Source: Candidatus Brockarchaeota archaeon (GTDB taxonomy: Archaea > Thermoproteota > EX4484-205 > JAAOZP01). Taken from it: DNA of 64,000 nt. Numbering within the stretch: the stretch's first letter is position 1; every line of letters starts with the position of its first letter. A program made the position numbers and the translations under genes. Positions 7,402 through 15,980 of this stretch are shown in pieces. Where the stretch lies: the NCBI GenBank assembly GCA_017601225.1, contig JAFNIX010000001.1:192504-256503 (forward strand), in the 5' to 3' direction. The notes under the pieces were generated by a model. The model was not told the DNA's origin and made no database searches. It was given only the letters and a program-made list of their open reading frames with translations.

Positions 7402-9230
7402 TGGCTGACGGCAAGGATAGAAAGCTGGATCCGACATACGTTGCCGTAATCATCATACTGCTGATAAGCGTGCTGAAAAACTTTCCAGCTCTCCAGTTTT
7501 TTCTAAGCCTTTCCTCACCAGGTGTTAATCTCTCCTTAATGATGCTTCTGCTCCCCGCAGCGCTTCTCCTTCTTTACAAGCGGCCGAGCCTTATTGAACA
7601 CTTGTCTTTCCGAGAAAACAATGACTACTTCATAGCGAAAACAGGCTCGTCGCAGCTTGTAATAGGGGCTGTTTTAGTACTTCCTGAGGAGGGATCTGGT
7701 GAAGTGGGGGTTGGGGAGGAGGACTTATACTTGAAGACCAAGGGTCTTGTAAACGGGCTTCTTAAAGCAGGCGTCTCAATAACGTTTGTAACACATATTC
7801 TTCCTTCGGGTAACACGGAAGAGGATATTCTTCTCGCCCAGCTGCTCGTAGTCAGTAGGAAAATAGGGCGCGGAGGGGTTGATGAGGCGGTTAAGATGCT
7901 TGGAACAGATTTTGAAAAGATAAGGTCTGTCTACAACACGGTTTTCCCAGAGTTGAAACTCGTCAGGCTGAGAGGAAGGGAACTACTTAAGTACTTGAGA
8001 AGGATCCTGGTGGATGATTCTGTTTCCCGGCGAGTTGAGGCAAGCAGCTCTGTCAAACTTCTTACACCACATATGCCTGATGACGAGCTCTGTTTTCTCA
8101 CATCCCCATGCAGGCCTTCCGCCGATTATGTTGAAAACAAGGAGACTGTTAGCCTCGGATCGATTGTTTTCAACGGTTCAAGCATCATCCCACTTAGGCT
8201 TGAAGCAGACAAGTTTAAGAAGCATATGGCTGTCTACGGCTCAACAGGATCCGGTAAGACGACGACTGTGAAACATGTTTTAAGGGCGCTCGCTGAGCTC
8301 GGATACCCTTTTATGGTTTTAGACTGGCATAACGAGTATAGGCATTTGGCTGAGGAGCTTAACGGAATTGTTTTCACACTGGGTTCTTTCTCCTTAGACA
8401 TACTCAACCCGGTTGAGGCTAACAGCCTGTCTGAGCACGTGGCGATAGTCACAGATATTTTCGACCAGATATATGGCTTCACCCCCTCCCAGTCCTATAT
8501 GTTTAGAGAAGTGCTTCTTCAAACACTCACTGAGAAAGAGCTTGGGATTCCTGCTTCAAACTCTCTCAGGGGGCTTGTAGAAGCCTTGGAGAGATGGAGC
8601 ATTAAATCGTTCTACGAGAACGAGACAAAGTTCGCACTTCTGAGAAGACTGAGACCTTTGGTAACTGGGCAGAGTAGAGAGATATTCTGCAACACTAGTA
8701 AACTGGTGAAGATTAGCGACGTTATAGATAGGAACGTTGTTTTCGAGCTGGGTGATATTGTTGAAGTGGATATTCGCAAGCTGGTTTCACTATTCATCCT
8801 GGCGCTGCTATACGAGTTTAGGGTTAAAAACAAGAGCGCTAGGATCCACTTTACTGTCGTCGAGGAAGCGCATAACATTCTGCCGTATAGGAGGCGTGAC
8901 TCTCCGCCGGGGATTGCTGAAAAACTTTTCTTGGAGATGAGAAAGTTCAACGAGAGCCTTATACTTGTGTCACAGTTTCCATCGCAAATTTCCCCTGAGA
9001 TAGTTAAGTCCACAAGCCTGAAGATATCCCACAGGATATGCGAAGGTGAGGAGTCAAGGGTTTTGACAGACATAATGGGTCTTTCCCAAGGAGATTATGA
9101 GCTTCTAAAGAAGCAGACACCGGGATACGGTTTCTTAACGGCGGAGGGCTTTTCTAAACCAGTACTTTTTACCATAAGGCTTAACGGAAGAGGAAACTCA
9201 TTTTACCAGGATTCTCCAAGAGGAAGTTAA
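7401..9230 (+). CDS. Membrane-anchored HerA/VirB4-like ATPase (CedB-like)
   Basis: 609 aa. Two N-terminal membrane helices (about residues 10-28 and 38-57), a middle domain, then a HerA/FtsK-superfamily motor: Walker A GSTGSGKTTT at about 280-289, DWHNEY shortly after, and Walker B FTVVEEAHN at about 484-492. Soluble HerA lacks the N-terminal helices, whereas the Sulfolobales DNA-import ATPase CedB has them, so a CedB-like DNA-translocation role is the best guess. It is last in an operon with a pilus ATPase and platform, which is unusual. Its end overlaps the convergent kinase gene by 50 nt. No nurA or mre11 lies nearby, arguing against the end-resection HerA. Confidence 0.78.
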   Translation: MADGKDRKLDPTYVAVIIILLISVLKNFPALQFFLSLSSPGVNLSLMMLLLPAALLLLYKRPSLIEHLSFRENNDYFIAKTGSSQLVIGAVLVLPEEGSGEVGVGEEDLYLKTKGLVNGLLKAGVSITFVTHILPSGNTEEDILLAQLLVVSRKIGRGGVDEAVKMLGTDFEKIRSVYNTVFPELKLVRLRGRELLKYLRRILVDDSVSRRVEASSSVKLLTPHMPDDELCFLTSPCRPSADYVENKETVSLGSIVFNGSSIIPLRLEADKFKKHMAVYGSTGSGKTTTVKHVLRALAELGYPFMVLDWHNEYRHLAEELNGIVFTLGSFSLDILNPVEANSLSEHVAIVTDIFDQIYGFTPSQSYMFREVLLQTLTEKELGIPASNSLRGLVEALERWSIKSFYENETKFALLRRLRPLVTGQSREIFCNTSKLVKISDVIDRNVVFELGDIVEVDIRKLVSLFILALLYEFRVKNKSARIHFTVVEEAHNILPYRRRDSPPGIAEKLFLEMRKFNESLILVSQFPSQISPEIVKSTSLKISHRICEGEESRVLTDIMGLSQGDYELLKKQTPGYGFLTAEGFSKPVLFTIRLNGRGNSFYQDSPRGS

Positions 9231-9780
9231 CCCAGTCAACCACGTCCCCCTTACACCTGAACCCTTCTCTGTAGCACTCCATAAACCGGGTGTAGGTTTT
9301 TCCAACACTAATACCAGTAGTGTCCAGCTGCACAATTCTCTTTCTCTTTAAATGGAGCTTCGCCATCAGATAACAGTAGTCCGTAATCTCGGATTCAACG
9401 TTCATCCTGGCCTTATCCTCACTATATCTCTTGAGATTCGTGAGCCTTCGCCAGAGAACATCTGGCCTACATCTTAAGACTAGACAGTAGTCAACATGCT
9501 TTACCGGGGAAACTTCAGCAGCATAATGTCCATCTATCAGTATGTGTAATCCTTCTTCGACTCTTTTTGAAACATGCTTTAGCAGAGCCCTTTTCAAAAT
9601 ATCCGTGTCAACAATACTGGTTTCCAACGAATCGTCATACCCGATGACCGCGTTAACTTCAACCGCAAACTGCCCAACATCCAAGTGAACCCAGCCTTTG
9701 TTCCTGCTGACAATGCGTCTACACAAGGAGGTCTTACCGGTTCCAGGAGTGCCTGTTACCACTATTACCCTGCTTCTCAC
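9181..9780 (-). CDS. Fap7/AK6-like nucleotide kinase
   Basis: 199 aa. The P-loop is at residues 10-17 (GTPGTGKTS), with the adenylate-kinase-6-like HLDVGQFA after it, LIDGHYAAEV at about 80-90, and an LRCRPDVLWRRL lid-type segment at about 102-113. This matches the archaeal AK6/Fap7 family, which in eukaryotes assists 40S maturation and has adenylate kinase/ATPase activity. The length is close to the family norm of about 180-190. The 3' end overlaps the HerA-like gene on the other strand. Family assignment is good; substrate not determined. Confidence 0.8.
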   Translation of the reverse strand: MRSRVIVVTGTPGTGKTSLCRRIVSRNKGWVHLDVGQFAVEVNAVIGYDDSLETSIVDTDILKRALLKHVSKRVEEGLHILIDGHYAAEVSPVKHVDYCLVLRCRPDVLWRRLTNLKRYSEDKARMNVESEITDYCYLMAKLHLKRKRIVQLDTTGISVGKTYTRFMECYREGFRCKGDVVDWVNFLLENPGKMSFLFR

Positions 9781-9875
9781 ATTTTAGGCTGTGCACTCGG
9801 GTTATAAAAATTCATATTCCTGACCGGTTTTAAACAGCAAAAGATTTAATTCCCCCTTTGAAGAATATTTCTTCA

Positions 9876-9950
9876 GCTCCGATGGTGTAGCCCGGTCAAG
9901 CATACGAGCCTCTCGAGCTCGGGGCCCGGGTTCAAATCCCGGTCGGAGCA
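9876..9950 (+). tRNA. tRNA-Glu(CTC)
   Basis: 75 nt without CCA. Acceptor GCTCCGA pairs with TCGGAGC, discriminator A. The anticodon stem CGAGC/GCTCG encloses the loop CTCTCGA, so the anticodon is CTC. The T-arm is CCGGG-TTCAAAT-CCCGG. No intron. A TTTAAT box lies about 28-33 nt upstream and a T-rich tract follows. A TGT-like gene begins 142 nt downstream. Confidence 0.93.
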
Positions 9951-9980
9951 TTTTTAAATATTTTTTATTTTCTTTATTTT
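9951..9980 (+). terminator. T-rich transcription terminator after tRNA-Glu
   Basis: 30 nt with 22 T and several T runs of four to six, directly after the discriminator base. Archaeal RNA polymerase terminates at such T-rich tracts without a hairpin. Confidence 0.5.
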
Positions 9981-10092
9981 ACTCGGACCAACTATTGCCT
10001 ACTTATCTTGAATCGCTGCATAAGTACTGTATTTTTCAAGGAAGCATTTAAATCTGCATGTTAGGTATATAATTTAGGATAGTGATTCCTCT

Positions 10093-11192
10093 ATGAGGAA
10101 AGGCTGGTGCAGCTTTGACGGTTGCAAGGATTGTTATTATTTTGCTTCAAGGCTCTGCCGCGGCTGCTCCTTCAAAATGTGCCTCGTAGCGCAATGTCAG
10201 AGGGGTCCCAATACACCGGGATAACCTCCCCCAGGTCTTTCTGCACCCTCAGACCATACTACCCAGTGAAAAGTAAAGAACGAATACCGGTTCCTGTTCC
10301 ATCTTTGGGCAAGAAACCCTTAACTAAGATCGGTTTTCAAATATTCGTGCCTGAGATAGACGTCACTGATGATAGGACATGGTTTTGGAGGTATGGTATT
10401 GATTTGCCGGAGATCTTCGTTCCCCTCTGGCAGGTATTGGCTAATGAGGAAACTCTGAGAAAGACCTCTTCAGAGGGTTTGCATGATTTCCTCGGTTTTA
10501 ACGGAAGGATTTTCCTATCTATGGTTATGCCTGACGAGCTCATCGACAAGCTTAGTTTGGAGGATTACTTCAGGCTGATCAATGACCTTAGACCTGACGC
10601 TACGATGATACCTGATAACTACACTTATGTCGACGATCCACTGTTCCTCTCATGGTCTCAAACCGTAAAGCTCGTTTCCCTCGCAAACGACTTTCTTAAG
10701 CTTGATGTCCCTTTAATCGGTCTTGTTAAGGGTGCTAATCCTCTTCAAATCGACTGGGCCATCAGGAAGCAGGTTGAGATGGGCTATGTTTCCTTCGCGA
10801 TGCCCGCGAGGGAACTATTTGAGGATAACCTGCTTGAAGACCTTTTACCCGGAGCCATTATGAGCCTTCAATGGGTCTCAAAAAAGACTAAGACTAGTTT
10901 CGAGCTCTTAATCTACGGTGTTGGCCACAGGCTTAAGCATAAGGATATAAACGGTTACAGCAACCTCTCTTGGTTCCTCGAAGCGAAGCACGGATTCTAC
11001 TATAAGAATGGTTGGTCCTATGACCTTAGAGATCCTGAAATCAGGTTTGAAGAGTGTAATTGTGAAGTCTGTAAAGGATTAATGCCTCAAGAGATAATTG
11101 ACATAATGCTCAGCGATAGGGAGCTTGGCCTAAAGACGCTTATTCTTCACAACCTGCTTGATATGAAGAGGGCTTTGGCAGGAGGAAGATAA
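10093..11192 (+). pseudogene. TGT-like (DpdA-like) transglycosylase gene with a -1 frame break
   Basis: Two frames together encode one TGT-fold protein. The first (10093-10224, 43 codons) carries an N-terminal cysteine cluster with seven Cys (WCSFDGCKDC, RLCRGCSFKMC, QCQRG). The second, running to 11192, holds the barrel and the zinc site CNCEVC at about 11054-11074 with HN near 11146, as in TGT enzymes (C-x-C-x2-C-x~25-H). Joining them at the GGG run at 10218-10220 by one extra base gives a smooth product of about 366 aa. The same cysteine domain plus barrel occurs in the 24676-26583 gene. TGTs exchange a base in RNA; DpdA relatives do so in DNA. There is no PUA domain. The break may be real decay, a recoding event, or a sequencing error. 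The LAGLIDADG gene begins directly after its stop. Confidence 0.7.
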
Positions 11193-12119
11193 TTGGGCAG
11201 TGGCTCAAGAGTGGGACAATACGAAAGAAGATTTTTTCAAGAAGAGCTGATGCATGAAGAAAAGGAAGAAGGGGCTTTTAACATTGTAAAGACTTTCAGA
11301 GAATATGAAGTTCTTAAAGCAGAAAGGGGTGGATACACGCTACTCAAGAGTGGTAATACTATCGGTACCCTTTCTGAAGCTAAAGTTGAAGAAGAAAGAA
11401 TTGTCTTTAAGCTTAGCCAAGGAACGAATCTAGAGGTTTCAGAAAAAGGGGTTAGAGAAATTCTTAATCCGGAAAAGGCTGAGGTATGCGGCCTAATGGC
11501 TGCAGACGGATATATCCGTAAGCTCAGATGGATAAAAGGGGAAGGAGTTACATACGAGGCCTCTTTGACCACAATTAACGAGAGACTCGCTGAAGTTTTC
11601 GAGAAGCTATCTAAAGAGATTTATGGCGTAATTCCTCATCGTGATATTGAATACCACAAAACCAAAGAAGGAAAGGCCAAACATTATAAGGTGGCAATAT
11701 ATAGTAAGAAAGTAGTTTTTGACTTACTGGATCTCAGTATTAAGGGACCGGCGCGTTATGAATTCCATCCACCTTTAAAACACTTGGATGAAGAGGGTAA
11801 AAGAGCCTATTTGAGAGGTTTCTTCTCTGGAGATGGCACCGTTGCTCTTAAAGATGAGGGAAGGTATGAAATTCGTATAGACTCAAGCTATAGGGATGGC
11901 TTGGAAGAGTTAAGGAAGATGTTCATAGATTTGGGGTTCCATCCGTATGAAATTCACGAGAAGAAATATGTACGTGAAGGAAAGGAATATAAATCATATT
12001 ACTTCACCATCCCTAGCGAGGAGCATCTAAAGTTTATAGAGGAAATAGGATCTGAAAAGGAGGAGCATATAAATAGGTTTAGGCTGATAAAGCAAAGAGG
12101 TAAAGAGAGGAGGGATTAA
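11193..12119 (+). CDS. LAGLIDADG-type endonuclease-like protein, copy 1
   Basis: 308 aa, TTG start abutting the stop of the TGT-like gene. Two LAGLIDADG-type helices are visible: VCGLMAADGYI at about residues 98-108 and YLRGFFSGDG at 206-215, each with the acidic residue at its end that binds metal. A domain of about 95 residues precedes the first motif and starts GSGSRVGQYERRFF, a segment also found in copy 2 at 57074. No splicing residues (N-terminal Cys/Ser block, HN-Cys end) are seen, so it is a free-standing protein and not an intein. It is paired with the unknown gene 6 nt downstream. DNA cleavage is expected from the fold; its target is unknown. Confidence 0.8.
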   Translation: MGSGSRVGQYERRFFQEELMHEEKEEGAFNIVKTFREYEVLKAERGGYTLLKSGNTIGTLSEAKVEEERIVFKLSQGTNLEVSEKGVREILNPEKAEVCGLMAADGYIRKLRWIKGEGVTYEASLTTINERLAEVFEKLSKEIYGVIPHRDIEYHKTKEGKAKHYKVAIYSKKVVFDLLDLSIKGPARYEFHPPLKHLDEEGKRAYLRGFFSGDGTVALKDEGRYEIRIDSSYRDGLEELRKMFIDLGFHPYEIHEKKYVREGKEYKSYYFTIPSEEHLKFIEEIGSEKEEHINRFRLIKQRGKERRD

Positions 12120-12125
12120 ACGAAA

Positions 12126-12779
12126 ATGGCGAATGCTACAATTTGGGAGTGGGGCGATGAATTTGAGAACGTTAAAACGAATAGCGAGAAATATGTTAGC
12201 AAAAGGTGGAAGGAAACGATAAAAGAATGCGGCATTGATATCGTAGCGCTGGAGAGGAACGAAGGGATTTCTTATTGTATCACTGCATACACAGACAACC
12301 CAGAAATCGTCGGGAAATTAGCCGAGGGTCTATTCTTCGTAGCGCTCGGTGAAGGAGATACCAAGGTTTACTTCGTTTCAATCAGATTGTCTGATACAAT
12401 GCTCTCTATAAACCGGAAGTGTCATAATACATTAGAAGAAGTGACAAAGATGCTTGAAGAACGTAAGAAGACTCTTGCCGGTAAGTTTATGAATCATCCT
12501 AAGGTAAAGCAGGCAGCAAGGGGGAGACGAGTAGAGTTCACTCTCCAAACTAATATACTTTGCGAATTGGAATCTGAAACTGCTAATAAAATAATCGTAG
12601 AAGTGATAGGTGAGAACTTTTCAATTATGAGAAGCTTACTTGATTCGCTAAGCAGCAGGATTATTAAAGAAAATCTGGCAAAGAGAATCTTGGGTTATGA
12701 ATTGGGGAGAACTGTTAAGGACTATAAAGTCGGCGACATCGACATCTGGAAGGATGAAGTAACTGTGCGATTGATCTAG
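12126..12779 (+). CDS. Unknown partner protein of the LAGLIDADG gene, copy 1
   Basis: 217 aa. No known family is recognised. It shares with the 57994-58665 product the N-terminal IWEWGDE / IWGWEDE motif, the EKYVSKRW / EKYLSKRW motif, an ITAY strand, a central NHPKVK / EHPKVK segment, an ILCELES / LLCELDS strand and a RIIKENLAKRILGY-like helix. The pattern is a mixed alpha/beta, acidic, cytosolic protein. In both loci it follows a LAGLIDADG gene directly (6-nt gap here, 4-nt overlap there), so the two most likely work together. Its presence in two loci shows the pair moves or is kept as a unit. Confidence 0.75.
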   Translation: MANATIWEWGDEFENVKTNSEKYVSKRWKETIKECGIDIVALERNEGISYCITAYTDNPEIVGKLAEGLFFVALGEGDTKVYFVSIRLSDTMLSINRKCHNTLEEVTKMLEERKKTLAGKFMNHPKVKQAARGRRVEFTLQTNILCELESETANKIIVEVIGENFSIMRSLLDSLSSRIIKENLAKRILGYELGRTVKDYKVGDIDIWKDEVTVRLI

Positions 12780-12824
12780 AAATTAGTAAAATTCAAATAC
12801 GCTGGAAAACAAGGATGCAGAAAG

Positions 12825-14018
12825 TTGAAACCGGGATCGAACCGCGCTCTGCTAACAATATCCATAACCGGCGGGCTGGTTTGGGCATCATTCGCACCCC
12901 TGTCCCTTCTGTTTGGTGTCTATCTAAGGTCCCTAGGGCTATCCTACGCTTCTATCGGCCTGCTTATGTCTGTCTCCACCCTTCTCTCCCCCTTCCTCCA
13001 ACCCTTGTTCGGCGCTGTTGCAGATAGGTATCGGAACAGGAAAGTAATAGTTTCCATATCGCTCTTCTCCAGAAGCTTAGCCTACTTGCTGCTTATGCTT
13101 TCTACAGATGTTTTCGGCATGTCGATATGTTACGTTGCCGCCGGATTGTTTCTAGCAGGATTCATGCCGCTTGCCCAATCCATGGTTGCAGACCTCTCTG
13201 AAGACAATAGGCTTGGTGTATACATGGGTAGATACAGATTGTTCGGATCCATAGGTTGGGCGGCTTCTTGCATTCTCACTGGTTTGCTTGCCGGAGGAAA
13301 CCTGTGGAACATTTTTCCACTCGCCTTAGCGTTCTCCACCGTTTCCTTTCTAGTAAGCTTGTTTCTACCAAGTGTTGAGGGAACGGGCAAGAGTCACCCC
13401 AGCATTAATTCGCACAGAGCATCCTCTCTTAAGCTTGCCGCCTGCTTCACGGCAAGCATCTTAATCTCGGGAGTAGGCATGGGAGCAACATCCTCCTTCC
13501 TTACTATTTCACTGTCGCAGCTGGGCAGCGATCCTTTTTTCATTGGCCTCGTGATCGCCATAGGAGCTCTTCTCGAAGTTCCCGCAATGTATTTAGGTGG
13601 TTGGCTATCCGACCGCATCGGGGGTCTTCCTGTCCTGGTTTTCGGAGAAGTAGGCCTCGGCATGGTTTACTGGCTCTACGGGACCGTAGCGAACCTCTAC
13701 AGCTATCTGCTGATTCAGAGTGTTCGAGGTGTTCTTTACGCTTTATACACTGTTTCAGGAATGTCGATTAGCTCGAGCCTTGGTGGAAGCAGGAGAAGGG
13801 GGCTTTACGCGGGTTTTTACAATCTCTCGCTTCAACTTGGAACGGCCTCCGGCCCCTATTTAGGGGGCTTGGTCTCAGATTACCGCGGATTGTGGGCAAT
13901 GTTTGCTTTATCCTCAGCTTTATCATTGTTCTCCGCAGTACTTCTCATGCCTTGGATAACATTTTTTAAAAAGAAAAATAGCCAGGCTCCTTGCAGTGAA
14001 TCTTTGTTAGTTGTTTAA
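12825..14018 (+). CDS. Major facilitator superfamily transporter
   Basis: 397 aa, TTG start, 12 predicted membrane helices. Loop 2-3 carries the MFS signature region (FGAVADRYRNRK, residues about 62-73), and the second half repeats it as LGGWLSDRIGG. LGVYMGRYRLFGSIGWAA is typical of the helix 4-5 region. The pattern is closest to sugar/drug-type permeases of the PucC/nucleoside-transporter-like branch, but the substrate cannot be read from sequence. It stands alone, 45 nt after the accessory pair, and converges on the chaperonin gene. Confidence 0.85.
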   Translation: MKPGSNRALLTISITGGLVWASFAPLSLLFGVYLRSLGLSYASIGLLMSVSTLLSPFLQPLFGAVADRYRNRKVIVSISLFSRSLAYLLLMLSTDVFGMSICYVAAGLFLAGFMPLAQSMVADLSEDNRLGVYMGRYRLFGSIGWAASCILTGLLAGGNLWNIFPLALAFSTVSFLVSLFLPSVEGTGKSHPSINSHRASSLKLAACFTASILISGVGMGATSSFLTISLSQLGSDPFFIGLVIAIGALLEVPAMYLGGWLSDRIGGLPVLVFGEVGLGMVYWLYGTVANLYSYLLIQSVRGVLYALYTVSGMSISSSLGGSRRRGLYAGFYNLSLQLGTASGPYLGGLVSDYRGLWAMFALSSALSLFSAVLLMPWITFFKKKNSQAPCSESLLVV

Positions 14019-14054
14019 AAAAGCTACACGTTTGAAAGGCTGTTTTGATAAGTC

Positions 14055-15653
14055 TTAGCTTTTCTCCTCAGTCTTGGGTTTCACAGTCAGTATTACTTCG
14101 TCGACACCTATTATCGTCGTAGCCAGTTCCACGGCTGAAACCAGCCAGCTTTTAACAACAAGATATGGGTCGACTACTTTTCCGTCTAGATCGGCCACTT
14201 CTCTGCTGACAGCGTCAATCCCGTATCCTGCACCATCTTTAGAATGCTTGCTGTTGAGCAGGGCCATTGTTGTTAGAGGCTTCATGCCAACGTTTGTGGC
14301 AAGGGTTCTTACTAGGGATTCGACGCTTTCGGCAAAAGCCTCATATATCAGCCTGTCCTCCTCCGTCTGTTTCTCCGCATTTCTTCTTAAAGCGCGTCCT
14401 ATCTCAAGCAGCTCCGCCCCGCCGCCTACAACATATCTCGGATCCTTATACAGGCTGAGGACTGCTGAGAGAGCGTGCTTAAACTCTCTCTCATACTCCT
14501 TCAAAAGATCCTCGTTAACGCTTCTCAACAGTACTGACACGGCCTTGGGCTCGCGGCAGCCCTCTACGAAAACTATTTTCTCGTTTTCGAAAACCTCCTC
14601 CTTGACGATGTCTGCCCTTCCAAGCTTATCCTCGGAGATGTCCTCCGGGTCTGAAACAATCTTCCCGTAGGTTGCTCTCTCCAGCCTCTCCATGTCTGAT
14701 CTTTTAACCCTTCTCACCGCAGTGATACCGTTTTTATATAGGTATTGCTGAGCAAGCTCATCTATGCCCTTCTGGCAGAAAACAACGTTGGCCCCAGACT
14801 TAACTATCCTGTCAACCCTTTCCCTTATCATTTCCTCCTCTTCCCTAATGAACCCACGGAGCTCCTCAGTCGTCTTAACCTCTATTTCAGTCGATATCTC
14901 CGTCTTCTTAACTTCTAAAGCATAGTCTATCAGTGCAATCCTAGCGTCTTTAACCGTTTTACTCATGTTCGGATGAACGACCTCCTTGTCAACTATAACA
15001 CCATTGACAAGCCTTGAGTCTAAAACCTCGTGTCCACGCTTCCTAACTATGCTCACCCAGTCTATGTCCGCATAATACCCTCCGTCCCTTTTTTCAACAA
15101 TCCTTTCAGCAGTGCTCAGGACGATTTCAGCGATCCTCCTCCTCTCCTCCTGGGAGGAGAAGAAAGTGATAGCTGTTTCAGCGATCCTTTTCAAAGCCTC
15201 CCTGTCTGAAAGGTCAACCGGCTTAGCGTCCTTCTCCAGCTTTTCAAGAGCCTCAGTTAAAGCCTTGTTATAGCCTCTAACTATTGAAATCGGGCTTATT
15301 CCCTGCTTGTACAGGCTGTACGCATTTCTAACCAGGTCGCAGGTTAAAAGTATTAGCGAAGTCGTGCCGTCTCCAACTTCCTTCTCAAGAGCCTTAGCTG
15401 CATCTATTATTATCTTGCCCACCGGGTGTTCAATGCTCGCTTCACTGAGAATAGTGACCCCGGTCTTAGTCACCGTAACGTCTCCAACCGTGCCCACTAA
15501 GAGCTTGTTTAAGCCTCTTGGACCGTAGGCGGTTCTGACAACCTCGCCTATTACGAGCGAAGCCACAATATTGTTTTCATAAGCCTCCTCCTTGCTTCTT
15601 CTCACAGTCGTTTCTTTAAGCACTATTGCTGGTCTACCCTGTCCATAGGCCAT
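14055..15653 (-). CDS. ths: Thermosome (group II chaperonin) subunit lacking both catalytic Asp residues
   Basis: 532 aa, full-length chaperonin with equatorial, intermediate and apical domains. GPRG (about residues 44-47), GDGTT (about 93-97) and GGGAE (about 410) are present. The usual TNDGATIL motif reads TKTGVTIL, so the conserved Asp (GroEL Asp52 equivalent) is Thr64. The usual HDAL motif reads KHAL at about 392-395, so the catalytic Asp (GroEL Asp398 equivalent) is His. Both residues are needed for ATP hydrolysis in the family, so this subunit is probably hydrolysis-defective and may act in hetero-oligomers. The C-terminus ends in KPKTEEKS with no Gly-Met tail. The gene diverges from rps17e. 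Confidence 0.88.
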   Translation of the reverse strand: MAYGQGRPAIVLKETTVRRSKEEAYENNIVASLVIGEVVRTAYGPRGLNKLLVGTVGDVTVTKTGVTILSEASIEHPVGKIIIDAAKALEKEVGDGTTSLILLTCDLVRNAYSLYKQGISPISIVRGYNKALTEALEKLEKDAKPVDLSDREALKRIAETAITFFSSQEERRRIAEIVLSTAERIVEKRDGGYYADIDWVSIVRKRGHEVLDSRLVNGVIVDKEVVHPNMSKTVKDARIALIDYALEVKKTEISTEIEVKTTEELRGFIREEEEMIRERVDRIVKSGANVVFCQKGIDELAQQYLYKNGITAVRRVKRSDMERLERATYGKIVSDPEDISEDKLGRADIVKEEVFENEKIVFVEGCREPKAVSVLLRSVNEDLLKEYEREFKHALSAVLSLYKDPRYVVGGGAELLEIGRALRRNAEKQTEEDRLIYEAFAESVESLVRTLATNVGMKPLTTMALLNSKHSKDGAGYGIDAVSREVADLDGKVVDPYLVVKSWLVSAVELATTIIGVDEVILTVKPKTEEKS

Positions 15654-15752
15654 TTTCGTATCACCTCGATACTCCTTCTTTAAAAAGACTTTTTAAAAGC
15701 TTTTCTTGGGAGACAACATTTATTAGGTCATGAGTCTTCCTCCCCTCCAAGT

Positions 15753-15980
15753 TTGGGAAAGATCTATGACAGCCGGGTTAAAGGGATTGCGAAGATGCTG
15801 CTGCTTAAATACGGCGATCTCTTCAGCAACGATTATTATGCAAACAAGCAGGCTTTGAGGAAGATAGCGGTTTTCCGGTCTAAGAAGATTCTGAACAGGG
15901 TTGCCGGATATATTACATCGGTTAAATCCTCTGAGGCGGGGAAACAACAGGAGGAAGTGATTGAAGTTGGAGAAGAGTGA
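15753..15980 (+). CDS. rps17e: 30S ribosomal protein S17e
   Basis: 75 aa, TTG start. The DSRVKGIAKMLLLKYGD helix, SNDYYANKQALRKIAVFRSK and the RVAGYIT end match archaeal S17e, a small-subunit protein shared with eukaryotes. The C-terminus is extended by an acidic stretch (GKQQEEVIEVGEE). It overlaps the start of the next gene by 20 nt, implying coupled translation. Confidence 0.88.
   Translation: MGKIYDSRVKGIAKMLLLKYGDLFSNDYYANKQALRKIAVFRSKKILNRVAGYITSVKSSEAGKQQEEVIEVGEE

Noticed and set aside
11193..12119. Reading the LAGLIDADG genes as inteins
   Set aside because: They have their own starts and stops and no flanking extein or splice-junction residues.
12789..12811. A possible weak copy of the tRNA-Glu 3' end (ATTCAAAT...) as an att site for locus 1
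   Set aside because: Only a 7-nt TTCAAAT run matches clearly; the rest needs gaps. Not enough to call a repeat.
12825..12850. A T-arm-like sequence (CCGGGATCGAACC) just after the copy-1 cassette
   Set aside because: It lies in the first codons of the MFS gene and lacks the acceptor and anticodon arms; it is probably coding sequence by chance.
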